From: Variovorax sp. V93
GTDB taxonomy: Bacteria; Pseudomonadota; Gammaproteobacteria; Burkholderiales; Burkholderiaceae_C
Length of the DNA: 64,000 nucleotides
Assembly (NCBI RefSeq): GCF_041154485.1
Contig: NZ_AP028669.1
Coordinates: 1,240,001 to 1,304,000 of the forward strand
Direction of reading: 5' to 3'
The translations under genes were made by a program, and so were the position numbers. Under the pieces are notes generated by a model, which had not been told where the DNA came from, searched no databases, and saw nothing but the letters and a program-made list of their open reading frames with translations. Shown here one piece after another: positions 19,770 through 28,709 of this stretch (its first letter is position 1; the number at the start of each line of letters is the position of its first letter).

Positions 19770-21113
19770 ATGACTTCTCACGCAATCTCCCCGGACGGCA
19801 CGCAGCCGGCGCCGGCGCGCACGCTCGGCGCGCGCGACTACAAGACCCTGGCCCTGTCCGCGCTCGGCGGAACGCTGGAGTTCTACGACTTCGTCATCTA
19901 CGTGTTCTTCGCCACCGTGCTGGGTGCGCTTTTCTTTCCCGCCGACATGCCCGACTGGCTGCGGCAGCTCCAGACTTTCGGCATCTTCGCCGCCGGCTAC
20001 CTGGCCCGCCCGGTGGGCGGCATCGTCATCGCGCATTTCGGCGACCTGCTCGGCCGCAAGCGCATGTTCACGCTGTCGATCTTCCTGATGGCGGCGCCCA
20101 CGCTGGTCATCGGCCTTCTGCCCACCTACGCGAGCATCGGCATCGCCGCACCCTTGCTGCTGCTGGCCATGCGCGTGCTGCAGGGCGCGGCGATCGGCGG
20201 CGAAATGCCCGGTGCCTGGGTGTTCATCGGCGAGCACGTGCCGGCGCGGCGCTACGGTTTTGGCATCGGCATGCTGACCTCGGGCATCACGGGCGGCATC
20301 CTGCTGGGCTCGCTGGTCGCCGTGGCCATCAACCGCCACTATTCGCCGGCGGAGGTGAGCGGTTTTGCCTGGCGCATTCCCTTCGTGCTGGGCGGCGTGT
20401 TCGGCCTCGTCTCGGTGTACCTGCGCCGCTTCCTGCACGAGACGCCGGTCTTCAAGGAACTGGCAGACCGCAAGACCGTGGCGCGCGAGCTGCCGCTGCG
20501 CACCGTGCTGCGCGAGCACCGCGCGGCCAGTGTCTACGTGGCGCTGCTGACCTGGGTGCTGTCGGCCGCCATCGTGGTGGTGGTGCTGTACACGCCCACC
20601 TACCTGCAGAAGGTGCACCACATCCCGGCTGCGCTGGCGCTGGAAGCCAATGCACTCGCCACGCTGACGCTGACCATCGGCTGCATGCTGGTCGGCTGGG
20701 CCAGCGACCGCATCGGCACGCGCGCCGTGATGCTCGTCGGATGGGGCGGCCTGTTCGTGACGGCTTACCTTTTCTACACGGGGCTGCCCGGCACGCCGGC
20801 CACGCTGTTCTGGCATTACGGCCTGGTGGGATTGTTCGTGGGCACCATCGCCACCGTGCCGATTGCCGGCGTGCGCGCGTTTCCGGCGCCGGTGCGCTTC
20901 ACGGGGCTTTCGTTCGCCTACAACATGTCGTATGCCGTGTTCGGCGGCCTCACGCCCGTGATCCTCACGCTCTGGCTGCAGCACGACACCATGGCGCCGG
21001 CGCATTACGTCGCCGTGCTGGCCGGGCTGGGTTTCGTGCTGGCCCTGTGGCCATTGGCGGCGCGCGGCCATGCGATGCGCGACGGCATCGGGAGCGCGAC
21101 AATGGCGCGATGA
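19770..21113 (+). CDS. MFS transporter, metabolite:H+ symporter (MHS) family
   Basis: Twelve-helix inner-membrane transporter (447 aa). The signature GGTLEFYDFVIYVFFATVLG in helix 1, the ARPVGGIVIAHFGDLLGRKR loop and RVLQGAAIGGEMPGAWVF mark the MHS branch (ProP, KgtP, CitA, ShiA relatives), whose substrates are proline/betaine, organic acids or shikimate. The sequence does not single out one substrate. The stop overlaps the Nif3-like gene (ATGA). Confidence 0.87.
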   Translation: MTSHAISPDGTQPAPARTLGARDYKTLALSALGGTLEFYDFVIYVFFATVLGALFFPADMPDWLRQLQTFGIFAAGYLARPVGGIVIAHFGDLLGRKRMFTLSIFLMAAPTLVIGLLPTYASIGIAAPLLLLAMRVLQGAAIGGEMPGAWVFIGEHVPARRYGFGIGMLTSGITGGILLGSLVAVAINRHYSPAEVSGFAWRIPFVLGGVFGLVSVYLRRFLHETPVFKELADRKTVARELPLRTVLREHRAASVYVALLTWVLSAAIVVVVLYTPTYLQKVHHIPAALALEANALATLTLTIGCMLVGWASDRIGTRAVMLVGWGGLFVTAYLFYTGLPGTPATLFWHYGLVGLFVGTIATVPIAGVRAFPAPVRFTGLSFAYNMSYAVFGGLTPVILTLWLQHDTMAPAHYVAVLAGLGFVLALWPLAARGHAMRDGIGSATMAR

Positions 21114-21883
21114 GCACCACTCGCCATGAATTGCTGCATGCCTTCGACCTGCTCCTTGCGCCGTCGCGCTTCAAGGACTACGGACCCAATGGCCTGCAGG
21201 TCGAGGGCCGCACCGTGGTGCGGAAGATCGTCTCCGGCGTGACGGCGAGCCGCGCGCTCATCGAGGCCGCCATCCATGCCGAGGCCGACGCCATCTTCGT
21301 GCACCACGGCCTGTTCTGGCGCGGCCAGGACGGCTGCGTCACCGGCTGGATGAAGCAGCGCCTGGGCCTGCTGCTGGGCGACGACGTCAACCTCTTCGCC
21401 TACCACCTGCCGCTCGATGCGCATCCGGAGCTTGGCAACAACGCGCAGCTCGGCCTGCAGCTCGGCTTGCTCGCCCATGCGGGCTCGACGGGACGCTTCG
21501 GCGAGCAGGAGCTGGGCTTCCTCGGCGCGCGCAACAACGGGGAAGCCTTTGCCAGCGCCAAGGAACTGGCCGCGCATGCGGAGAAGGTGCTGCAGCGGCC
21601 CGTCACCCTGGTGGACACGGCGCATCGTCCGATCAAGAACATCGCCTGGTGCACGGGCGGCGCCCAGGGCTACTTCGAGGCAGCCATTGCGGCCGGGGCC
21701 GATGCCTTCATCACCGGCGAGATCTCCGAACCCCAGGCCCATTACGCCCGGGAGATGGGCGTCGCTTTCCTGGCCTGCGGCCACCATGCCACCGAGCGCT
21801 ATGGCGCGCAGGCGGTGGCCGGGCACGTGGCGGCCCAGCTCGGGCTGAAGCACGAGTTCATCGACATCGACAATCCGGCATGA
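21110..21883 (+). CDS. Nif3-like dinuclear-metal protein
   Basis: Cytoplasmic NIF3/YbgI-family protein (257 aa) that forms a hexameric ring with a two-metal site. Metal ligands are visible in DAIFVHHGLFW, the LPLDAHPELGNN segment and, near the C-terminus, ACGHHATERYG; the conserved ITGEISEPQAHYARE is present. The biochemical role of the family is unsettled; GTP cyclohydrolase-like or phosphatase activity has been suggested. It overlaps both neighbours by 4 bases, so the MFS, Nif3 and pdxA genes are co-translated. Confidence 0.9.
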   Translation: MSTTRHELLHAFDLLLAPSRFKDYGPNGLQVEGRTVVRKIVSGVTASRALIEAAIHAEADAIFVHHGLFWRGQDGCVTGWMKQRLGLLLGDDVNLFAYHLPLDAHPELGNNAQLGLQLGLLAHAGSTGRFGEQELGFLGARNNGEAFASAKELAAHAEKVLQRPVTLVDTAHRPIKNIAWCTGGAQGYFEAAIAAGADAFITGEISEPQAHYAREMGVAFLACGHHATERYGAQAVAGHVAAQLGLKHEFIDIDNPA

Positions 21884-22938
21884 GCGGCCAGGCTCCCCTC
21901 GCTCCCGTCGCCATCACGCTGGGCGATCCCGCGGGCATCGGCCCGGAAATCATCGCCAAGGCTTTCCGCCAGGCGCCCGACGCCACGCGCGGTGCTTTCG
22001 TGGCCGGCGACGTGGCCGCGATGCGCCGGGCATCGCAGGCGCTGGCGTCGCCGGGGCAACCCGCCTGGCCGGTGGCGCAGATCGAACGCATTGCCGAAGC
22101 GGTCGAGATGCCGCCGGGCTGCATTCCGGTGCTGCAGGTGGTGGCGGCGCCGGCGCAAGACATCGTGCCGGGACGGATCGGCGCCGAAGCCGGCCGCGTG
22201 GCTGGCAACTGCGTGGTCTGGGCTGCACGCGCCGCATTGCGGGGCGAGATCGCCGCCATCGTCACGGCGCCGCTGCACAAGGAAGCACTGGCCGCGGCCG
22301 GGTTCCCCTATCCGGGCCACACCGAACTGCTGCAGGCCGAAGCCGCCGCGCACGCGGGCGTCGCGGTGGACGGCATGCCGGTGCGCATGATGCTGGCCAA
22401 CGACGAGCTGCGCACCGTGCTGGTGAGCATCCACATGTCGCTGCGCGACGCCATCACGGCCGTGAGCTTCGGCAGCGTGCTGGAGACGCTGCGCATCACC
22501 CACCGCGCCTTGCAGCGCATGCTCGGGCGGGCGCCGCGCATCGGCGTGGCCGGCCTCAATCCGCATGCGGGCGAGGGCGGACTGTTCGGCTCCGAGGAGC
22601 GCGACATCATTGCACCGGCCATTGGGGCCGCCCAGGCCGAGGGCATCGACGCCCACGGGCCTTATGCGCCCGACACCGTCTTCATGCGTGCGCGCGCCAG
22701 GCCCGGCGTGCCGGGAAGCGGCGAGTTCGACGTGGTGATTGCGATGTACCACGACCAGGGCCTGATCCCGGTCAAGTACCTTGGCGTGGAGAAGGGCGTG
22801 AACGTGACGCTGGGCCTGCCGCTGGTGCGCACCAGCCCCGACCACGGCACCGCATTCGATATTGCGGGCACCGGCCGGGCCGATGCGTCGAGCCTCATCG
22901 AGGCGCTGCGCATGGCCAGAACCCTGGTGGGCGCCTGA
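21880..22938 (+). CDS. pdxA: 4-hydroxythreonine-4-phosphate dehydrogenase
   Basis: NAD-dependent enzyme of pyridoxal 5'-phosphate synthesis (352 aa). Visible landmarks are ITLGDPAGIGPEI at the N-terminus, TAPLHKEAL, the metal-binding His in YPGHTELLQ, and AMYHDQGLIPVKYLG with NVTLGLPLVRTSPDHGTAFD near the C-terminus. It starts within the stop of the Nif3-like gene. In many gammaproteobacteria pdxA sits with surA/ksgA; here it does not. Confidence 0.94.
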   Translation: MSGQAPLAPVAITLGDPAGIGPEIIAKAFRQAPDATRGAFVAGDVAAMRRASQALASPGQPAWPVAQIERIAEAVEMPPGCIPVLQVVAAPAQDIVPGRIGAEAGRVAGNCVVWAARAALRGEIAAIVTAPLHKEALAAAGFPYPGHTELLQAEAAAHAGVAVDGMPVRMMLANDELRTVLVSIHMSLRDAITAVSFGSVLETLRITHRALQRMLGRAPRIGVAGLNPHAGEGGLFGSEERDIIAPAIGAAQAEGIDAHGPYAPDTVFMRARARPGVPGSGEFDVVIAMYHDQGLIPVKYLGVEKGVNVTLGLPLVRTSPDHGTAFDIAGTGRADASSLIEALRMARTLVGA

Positions 22939-22961
22939 TCAGGAAGGCGCGCGGCGGCGGC

Positions 22962-23393
22962 TCAGGGGCGCTTCAGGCTGTCGCGGATTTCGCGCAGGAG
23001 GGCGATGTCCTCCGGCGGTGCCACCGGCGCCGCGGGCGCCTCCGCATGCGTCTTGCGCAGCTTGTTGATCTGCTTGACCATCATGAAGATGATGAAGGCA
23101 AGGATGACGAAGTTGACTGCGATGGTGATGAAGTTGCCATAGGCCAGCACCGGCACGCCGGCCTTCTTGAGGTCGGCCAGGTTGTTGGCGACACCCGGCG
23201 GCACGGTGCCCAGCACCACGTACAGGTTCGAGAAATCCAGCTTGCCGAACACCAGCCCGACGACCGGCATGATGATGTCGGCAACGATCGAGTCGACGAT
23301 CTTCCCGAATGCCGCGCCAATGATCACGCCGACTGCGAGATCGATCACGTTGCCCTTGACGGCAAATTCCTTGAACTCACTGAGGATGCTCAT
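22962..23393 (-). CDS. mscL: large-conductance mechanosensitive channel
   Basis: Inner-membrane safety valve opened by membrane tension during osmotic downshock (143 aa). It has the amphipathic N-terminal helix [18 protein letters not shown], pore helix 1 with [16 protein letters not shown], a periplasmic loop, the second membrane helix ([19 protein letters not shown]) and the charged C-terminal bundle. It converges on pdxA with 23 bases between stops. Confidence 0.96.
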   Translation of the reverse strand: MSILSEFKEFAVKGNVIDLAVGVIIGAAFGKIVDSIVADIIMPVVGLVFGKLDFSNLYVVLGTVPPGVANNLADLKKAGVPVLAYGNFITIAVNFVILAFIIFMMVKQINKLRKTHAEAPAAPVAPPEDIALLREIRDSLKRP

Positions 23394-23504
23394 GATTTCA
23401 ATATGCTCCAGGAGCGCTGGTGTTGAAGGTGCCGCAAGTATGCCTTCGGAACGGCTCCGGCCGGCGATGGCGCACCAATAGAAAAGCGCACATATTTCAC
23501 GTTA

Positions 23505-24197
23505 ATGAATAATTTCTGGTTAATTGCCACCGGCTTCGGTGACAGCGGCTTCCTGTTGCCCACTGCATTGGGAATTGCAATTTGGCTTGCAATCGACCGC
23601 AGCACGCGCCCGGCGGCGGTGCGATGGGCGCTGCTATTCGGCGGTTGCGGTTTCATCGTGATGCTGTCCAAGCTCCTCTTCATGGGCTGGGGCATTGGCA
23701 GCGCCCATTTTGATTTCATCGGCTTCAGCGGGCATACCGCGCTGGCAACCAGCGTCTGGCCGGTCGTTTTCTGGCTGGCGGCGCGGCGCCGCGCACCAAA
23801 CGTGCGCATGGTGGCTGCGGTATCGGGATGGGTATGGGGCGCCTTCATTGGTGTGTCGCGCCTGGCCCTCGAAGTTCACTCCACCGCAGAGGTCGTCACG
23901 GGGGCGATGCTTGGAACAGTTGTAAGCGCAAGCTTTTTGCTGTTGCATTGGCACCAGTCCATGTCGGTCAAAACACCACGCTGGCTCGCCTGGGCGATGG
24001 CGCTGCCGCTCCTCTTTTTCATAGTGGGGCGGCCTGCACCCACACAGGACGCGCTGGAGGCCCTCGCAGCGTGGATGGCGGGCATCGAGCGCCCTTTCAC
24101 CCGAGCCGATCTCCTGCAGAACCGCAGGACCGTGCGTCAGCCTGCCAAAAGCACACAGTTTCTTACAAAAGAGCAAAGCTTTTCGGCGGGCGATTGA
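23505..24197 (+). CDS. PAP2-like membrane protein with altered phosphatase motifs
   Basis: A 230-aa polytopic protein with about six hydrophobic segments. It resembles PAP2 phosphatases, which recycle lipid or undecaprenyl phosphates: GFSGHTA at 73-79 corresponds to the PSGH motif (His77) and SRLALEVHSTAE at 118-129 to SRxxxxxHxxxD (His125), but the final Asp is Glu129. The first motif (KxxxxxxRP) is not convincing; a Lys56 is present without the RP. Position just before the exopolysaccharide genes fits a role in polyprenyl-phosphate recycling, but that is inference. Confidence 0.7.
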   Translation: MNNFWLIATGFGDSGFLLPTALGIAIWLAIDRSTRPAAVRWALLFGGCGFIVMLSKLLFMGWGIGSAHFDFIGFSGHTALATSVWPVVFWLAARRRAPNVRMVAAVSGWVWGAFIGVSRLALEVHSTAEVVTGAMLGTVVSASFLLLHWHQSMSVKTPRWLAWAMALPLLFFIVGRPAPTQDALEALAAWMAGIERPFTRADLLQNRRTVRQPAKSTQFLTKEQSFSAGD

Positions 24198-24568
24198 CGC
24201 GGAAGATTTGTGGTCGGAGCGCCACAATTGCTCCGCGCAACCAGTTAATTGATAGTTCACATTTGCAAACTGCAAGACACAGCTGAAAGCGTGTCATCGA
24301 CGCCCCTTTTCCCAATGAAAAAGGCGCTTCAGACATTGATCTCCGAGATAACCCCATCGAGTCCCGGGTTAATCCGCATATAGACACATTTTTTGCATCT
24401 ATTGAACGGAAAAGGGTCAATGTGCGGGCAGCGACAATTCGTTCCGGCCCGCCTGTCCACGATGCGCGGGCTTTGCTTTGACAAACCGCGGCAAAAAAAG
24501 TCCCGCCCAATATCAACTGGGCTCGGGCCTTGCATATGAATCGCGGCTGCTGAAAACCAATTTGTGCA
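24198..24568 (+). other. 371-base regulatory gap ahead of the exopolysaccharide operon
   Basis: AT-richer than its surroundings and without a convincing gene. It contains an inverted repeat TTGTGG-N8-CCACAA (24209-24228) right after the PAP2-like gene, and an imperfect hairpin at about 24301-24326 (CGCC...TTTT / AAAA...GGCG, no T-run). Further on are small arms ATTGA (24401-24405) and TCAAT (24417-24421), a perfect -35 hexamer TTGACA (24478) with no -10 at usual spacing, and a sigma-54-like element (24519-24534). Confidence 0.5.
24519..24534 (+). promoter_or_regulatory. candidate sigma-54 promoter for the exopolysaccharide operon
   Basis: GGGCTC-GGGCC-TTGCA keeps the GG and GC dinucleotides with the required 10 bases between them. 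The -12 box is perfect (TTGCA) and the -24 box matches 4 of 6. The predicted start near 24545 would leave a 24-base leader before the ATG at 24569. The match could be chance in GC-rich DNA. Confidence 0.35.
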
Positions 24569-25732
24569 ATGGGGATCAATTTGACACGCTTCGTGAACCC
24601 GAAGGGGTGGGGTTTTGCCCTAATGGGCGCGTTATTGCTGCAGGGCTGCGCACCGGGCTTCAATTCCGTGGGCGCCTACGAGGCGGACCAGAGCCTGCCG
24701 CCGGAGTTCCAGTACCTGCCGGCCGATGGTGCGCCGGATGGCGTCATCACGTCCATTTCGCCGGCCTTGATCCGCACGATGGCCGAGTCCCAGCCGGCAG
24801 CGGTTCCTGCGGAGGTAAAGGCGCTTTTCGGCGAATCGCCGGTCTACACCATCGGCCCGGGCGACGTCGTGGGCGTGATCGTCTATGACCATCCGGAACT
24901 GCTGCCGAATGCCGGTGCGGTGATCACGCAGCAGGCAGACCCGACGGGCATCAGCGTGGCGCCCGGCTTCATCGTCGGCGCGGACGGGCAGATCACATTC
25001 CCCTATATCGGCCGCGTCAAGCTCCAGGGGCTGACCGAAATCGAGGCCTCCGACCTCATCGCGGACCGCATCGCCACCTATATCAAGGCGCCGCAGGTCA
25101 CGGTGCGCATCCAGTCCTTCCGAAGCCGCCGCGCCTTCGTCGAGGGCGAAGTGCGAAACCCGGGGCTGCAGATCTTCACCGACGTGCCGATGACGCTGGC
25201 CGAAGCCCTCAGCCGGGCCGGCGGCATCACCGCCAATGGCGACCGCTCGTTCGTGACGCTCACGCGCGGCGACAAGACCACGCTCATCAACCTGCCCAAC
25301 CTGCAGGACCTGGGCGCGGACGCGAGCAGGATTCCGCTGCGCAACGGCGACGTGGTCCAGGTGCGGCACCGCGACGAGAGCAAGGTGTTCGTGATGGGCG
25401 AAATTGCCCGTCCGTCGGCGCTGCTCATGCACAACGGGCGACTCAGCCTCAACGAGGCGCTGGGCGAGGCCGGCGGCCCCAGCCTGACTTCGGCCAACAC
25501 GGGCCAGATCTACGTCATCCGCAACAACGCGCGGGGCTTGCCGGCCATCTTCCACCTGAATGCCAAGAACCCGGCCGCGCTGGGCCTGGCCGAACGCTTC
25601 CCCCTGCAGCCGCGCGACGTCGTCTACATCGATTCGGTGCCGCTGGTTACCTGGAACCGCCTGGCCAGCCTGATCCTGCCGGCCGCGCAAGTGATCAACG
25701 CCGGCGACGAAGTCTGGAGCCGCCACAGATGA
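24569..25732 (+). CDS. Wza-type polysaccharide export lipoprotein
   Basis: Outer-membrane polysaccharide export (OPX) protein (387 aa). A lipoprotein signal peptide ends in LLLQGC with the lipidated Cys27. The Poly_export domain follows (YTIGPGDVVGVIVYDHPEL), then SLBB-type repeats (VTVRIQSFRSRRAFVEGEV, then KVFVMGEIARPSALLM). The C-terminal region (VTWNRLASLILPAAQVI) would be the membrane-crossing helix of Wza-like barrels. It overlaps the phosphatase gene by 4 bases and pairs with the Wzc-like kinase two genes on. Confidence 0.93.
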   Translation: MGINLTRFVNPKGWGFALMGALLLQGCAPGFNSVGAYEADQSLPPEFQYLPADGAPDGVITSISPALIRTMAESQPAAVPAEVKALFGESPVYTIGPGDVVGVIVYDHPELLPNAGAVITQQADPTGISVAPGFIVGADGQITFPYIGRVKLQGLTEIEASDLIADRIATYIKAPQVTVRIQSFRSRRAFVEGEVRNPGLQIFTDVPMTLAEALSRAGGITANGDRSFVTLTRGDKTTLINLPNLQDLGADASRIPLRNGDVVQVRHRDESKVFVMGEIARPSALLMHNGRLSLNEALGEAGGPSLTSANTGQIYVIRNNARGLPAIFHLNAKNPAALGLAERFPLQPRDVVYIDSVPLVTWNRLASLILPAAQVINAGDEVWSRHR

Positions 25733-26184
25733 AATCGGTCCTGACAGTCTGCATCGGCAACATCTGCCGCAGCCCGATGGCGGAAGGCATCCTGGCCGCG
25801 GGCCTGCCGCATCTTCGCGTGGTGTCGGCCGGCACCGGCGCTCTCGTGGGCAAGCCGGCCGACGCGATGGCGCAGAAGCTCATGCAGGAGCGCGGCATCG
25901 ACATTTCCGGCCACCTGGCGCAGCAGGTGAACCAGATGCTGTGCCGGCAGGCGGACCTGATCCTTGTCATGGACATGGCGCAGCGCCGCCATCTCGAGTC
26001 GGCCTACCCCTTCGTGCGCGGCAAGGTCTTTCGCATCGCCGAGGCCGCCAAGCAGGACGTGCCCGATCCCTACAAACAGGACGAGGCGGCCTTCGAGCAT
26101 GCCCTGGCGCTCATCGACGTGGGAGCCAGGACATGGATCGACCGCATTTTGAAAATTACAAAACCTGAGCAGCAACCGACATGA
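25729..26184 (+). CDS. low-molecular-weight protein-tyrosine phosphatase (Wzb-like)
   Basis: Cytoplasmic phosphatase (151 aa) expected to dephosphorylate the tyrosine-rich tail of the Wzc-like kinase. The P-loop C8-IGNIC-R14-S starts the protein and the general acid Asp113 lies in VPDPYKQ. Its place between the Wza-like and Wzc-like genes, with 4-base overlaps on both sides, matches wza-wzb-wzc operons. Confidence 0.95.
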   Translation: MKSVLTVCIGNICRSPMAEGILAAGLPHLRVVSAGTGALVGKPADAMAQKLMQERGIDISGHLAQQVNQMLCRQADLILVMDMAQRRHLESAYPFVRGKVFRIAEAAKQDVPDPYKQDEAAFEHALALIDVGARTWIDRILKITKPEQQPT

Positions 26185-28433
26185 ACGCACCCCAGCAAGC
26201 CGCCCTGCCGATGCCCGCGCTGGAAGAGGAGAACGACGGGTTCAACTTCGTCGAGTACCTGGACATCCTGATCGACCACCGGTGGTTCATTGCCGTCGTG
26301 GTTGCCGTGGCCTTGCTGCTCGGCGCGGCCTACGCCCTTTTCGGGCAGCCGATGTACGAAACCAATGTGGCCGTGCAGGTCGAGGATTCCGGCAATTCGG
26401 CAGGCAGCTTCCTGGGCGATGCGGCGTCGTCGCTGCTGAGCGTGAAGACGCCGGCCGCGGGCGAGATCGAAATCATCAAGTCGCGCGCCATCCTCGGCCA
26501 GGCCGTGGAGAACACCAAGCTGTACATCAGCGCGCAGCCGCGCTATGCACCCATCGTGGGCAGTTGGCTCGCGCGGCGCGCCACCGAGCTGTCGGACCCG
26601 GGCTTCATGGGGCTTTCCGGCTACGTGACCGGGGCCGAGGCGATCATGGTTCCGCAGTTCGACGTGCCCGCGGATCTCGAAGCGAAGCAATTCATGCTGA
26701 CTCTCGGGCCGGACAACCGCTACGAGCTGCTCGTTCCCAACGTCGACACCCCGCTCAAGGGCACCGTCGGAACCCCGCTCGTGGCCAACGTTCCGGGCGG
26801 CAGCCTCCGGCTGCTGGTCAGCTCCGTCAGCGCCAAGCCCGGCGCGCAGTTCCAGCTGGTCCGCAACTCCAGGCAACTGGCGCTGCTGTCGCTGCAGGAC
26901 AACCTCAAGGTCGTCGAAAAAGGCAAGCAGTCCGGCGTTCTCGACGTCAGCCTGAAAAGCCCGAATCCGGAAAAGCTGACGCAGCTGCTCAATGAAATCG
27001 GGCGGCTCTATGTCCGCCAGAACATCGAGCGCAAGGCTGCCGAGGCCGAAAAGACCCTGGGCTTCCTGGACACCGCGCTGCCGCAATTCAAGAAGCAGCT
27101 CGAGCAGTCCGAAGACCTCTACAACCGCTATCGAAACGAGAACGGCACCGTCAGCCTCGATGACGAGGCCAAGAACGCGCTGGCCCAGACGGTCGACCTG
27201 CAATCCAAGCTGCTCGAAGCCGAACAGAAGCGGCGGGAACTTTCGGCACGCTTCACCGACAAGCACCCGAATCTCCAGACGCTGGACGCGCAGATTTCGG
27301 CCTGGCGCAGCCAGATCTCGGCGGTCGATTCGCGCATCCGGAAGATGCCGCTGCTGCAGCAGAACACCGTTCAGATGCAGCGCGACATCAAGGTCAACAC
27401 CGACCTCTACGTATCGCTCCTGAACAGCTCGCTGCAGATGCGGCTGGCCAAGGAGGGCAAGGTCGGCAACGTGCGCCTGCTGGACGATGCCATCCTCCCC
27501 GAGGAGCCGGTCTGGCCCAAGCGGCCGCTGGTCATCGCCCTGGCCCTGCTGCTGGGCCTGGGGGCCGGCGTCGTGCTCGCGATTGCCAAGAACTCGCTGT
27601 TCGGCGGCATCCGCAATCCGAGCGAGATCGAGATGCACACGGGCCTCAACGTGTACAGCAGCATTCCGTTGAGCCCGGCCCAGCGGACGATCGACAAGAA
27701 CATCGAGACCAAGGCGCCGGGGATGCACGTCCTTGCCCTCCAGCAATCGGAGGATCCCGCGGTCGAAAGCCTGCGCAGCCTGCGGACCGCATTGCAGTTC
27801 GCCATGCTGGAAGCGCCCAACAACCGCCTGCTCATTTCCGGCGCGACGCCGGGAGTCGGGAAGACCTTTGTCTCGGTCAATTTCGCGGCCATCACCGCGG
27901 CCTCGGGAAAGAAGGTCCTGCTGATCGACGCCGACCTGCGCAAGGGCCGGGTCAATCAATTCTTCTCCCTTTCCCGTTCGTCGGGCCTTTCGGAATTGAT
28001 TGCCGGCACGCTGGGCATGGAAAAAGCCATTCGCTCGTCGATCCTGCCGAACCTGGACGTCATGACGACCGGGGTGCTGCCGCCCAATCCGGCGGAATTG
28101 CTCATGAGCGATTCTTTTTCCCAGATCCTGGAAAAGCTTTCGCCGGATTACGACCTTGTGATTATTGATACGGCGCCAGTGCTGGTGGCAGCGGACACCG
28201 CATCAGTGGCCCCGCTCGCGGGCTCTCTTCTCCTCGTGGCCCGGGCGGAAAAGACGCACCTGGGCGAATTGAACGAAAGCGTCAGAAGGCTGGCACACGC
28301 GGGCTGCTCGGCCAATGGCGTAATTTTGAATGCTATGGACTTATCCCGGCGCCATGCGGGCAGCAGCAGCTACAAATACGGCGGTTACCGTTACACACAC
28401 TATAAATACAAAAACAACAGGGATACCACCTAG
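26181..28433 (+). CDS. Wzc-type polysaccharide co-polymerase / BY-kinase
   Basis: Inner-membrane protein (750 aa) that controls chain length and export through cycling tyrosine phosphorylation. It has an N-terminal Wzz domain after helix 1 (about 34-53), a long coiled-coil periplasmic region containing a GNVR-type segment, helix 2 (about 448-470), then a cytoplasmic kinase: Walker A GATPGVGKT (about 553), Walker A' LLIDADLRKG (about 578) and Walker B VIIDTAPVL (about 658). The last 20 residues hold six tyrosines (YKYGGYRYTHYKY), the usual autophosphorylation cluster. It is a fused kinase, as in Gram-negative Wzc. Confidence 0.95.
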   Translation: MNAPQQAALPMPALEEENDGFNFVEYLDILIDHRWFIAVVVAVALLLGAAYALFGQPMYETNVAVQVEDSGNSAGSFLGDAASSLLSVKTPAAGEIEIIKSRAILGQAVENTKLYISAQPRYAPIVGSWLARRATELSDPGFMGLSGYVTGAEAIMVPQFDVPADLEAKQFMLTLGPDNRYELLVPNVDTPLKGTVGTPLVANVPGGSLRLLVSSVSAKPGAQFQLVRNSRQLALLSLQDNLKVVEKGKQSGVLDVSLKSPNPEKLTQLLNEIGRLYVRQNIERKAAEAEKTLGFLDTALPQFKKQLEQSEDLYNRYRNENGTVSLDDEAKNALAQTVDLQSKLLEAEQKRRELSARFTDKHPNLQTLDAQISAWRSQISAVDSRIRKMPLLQQNTVQMQRDIKVNTDLYVSLLNSSLQMRLAKEGKVGNVRLLDDAILPEEPVWPKRPLVIALALLLGLGAGVVLAIAKNSLFGGIRNPSEIEMHTGLNVYSSIPLSPAQRTIDKNIETKAPGMHVLALQQSEDPAVESLRSLRTALQFAMLEAPNNRLLISGATPGVGKTFVSVNFAAITAASGKKVLLIDADLRKGRVNQFFSLSRSSGLSELIAGTLGMEKAIRSSILPNLDVMTTGVLPPNPAELLMSDSFSQILEKLSPDYDLVIIDTAPVLVAADTASVAPLAGSLLLVARAEKTHLGELNESVRRLAHAGCSANGVILNAMDLSRRHAGSSSYKYGGYRYTHYKYKNNRDTT

Positions 28434-28468
28434 TCTGGCCGATGGTTTCTGAGAAAATTAAGTGACAT

Positions 28469-28484
28469 TGTGATAATTATCACA
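28469..28484. promoter_or_regulatory. perfect CRP/FNR-superfamily type palindrome
   Basis: TGTGATAATTATCACA is a perfect 16-base palindrome and an exact fit to the CRP half-sites TGTGA-N6-TCACA. Further GTGA (28462) and TCAC (28485) copies flank it. It sits 36 bases after the kinase gene and 292 bases before the sugar-transferase start, so it probably governs an internal promoter of the exopolysaccharide locus. CRP, Vfr/Clp-like or another family member could bind. Confidence 0.6.
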
Positions 28485-28626
28485 TCACGCACTAAATCGG
28501 TGCCTTCAATCAAACGCTAATAACAAAGGACTAGAGACAAGTGTGTCGCTCTTTTGTATTACGTATTTGGATCGCTCGGCCTGCGCATTGATTTTTCTGC
28601 GCTGCAACCTTCACGGCTTCCGTGCA

Positions 28627-28709
28627 AGGCCGTATTGGCCTGAAAACCAAGCCGCCACGTATCACTGAACCCGAAAGGGACAAGCACCTGCTTGTAAGAC
28701 GAAAGGTTC
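28627..28709 (+). ncRNA. candidate structured 5' leader of the sugar-transferase mRNA
   Basis: Successive hairpins are visible: AGGCC/GGCCT with a 5-base loop (28627-28641), a GAAA-tetraloop hairpin CCC-GAAA-GGG (28670-28679), and ACAAGC/GCTTGT with a 4-base loop (28680-28695). GAAC (28667-28670) can also pair with GTTC (28706-28709) to close the last two into a junction, at the cost of one base of the tetraloop stem. It does not match the cyclic-di-GMP riboswitch cores known to me. It may be a regulatory leader or chance folding. Confidence 0.3.

Noticed and set aside
24301..24326. Rho-independent terminator after the PAP2-like gene
   Set aside because: The hairpin is imperfect and no T-run follows.
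24478..24516. Sigma-70 promoter from TTGACA (24478) and TATCAA (24511)
   Set aside because: The spacer would be 27 bases, far outside the usable range.
28627..28709. Cyclic-di-GMP (GEMM) riboswitch in the EPS leader
   Set aside because: The GAAA tetraloop hairpin was suggestive, but the conserved core around it is missing.
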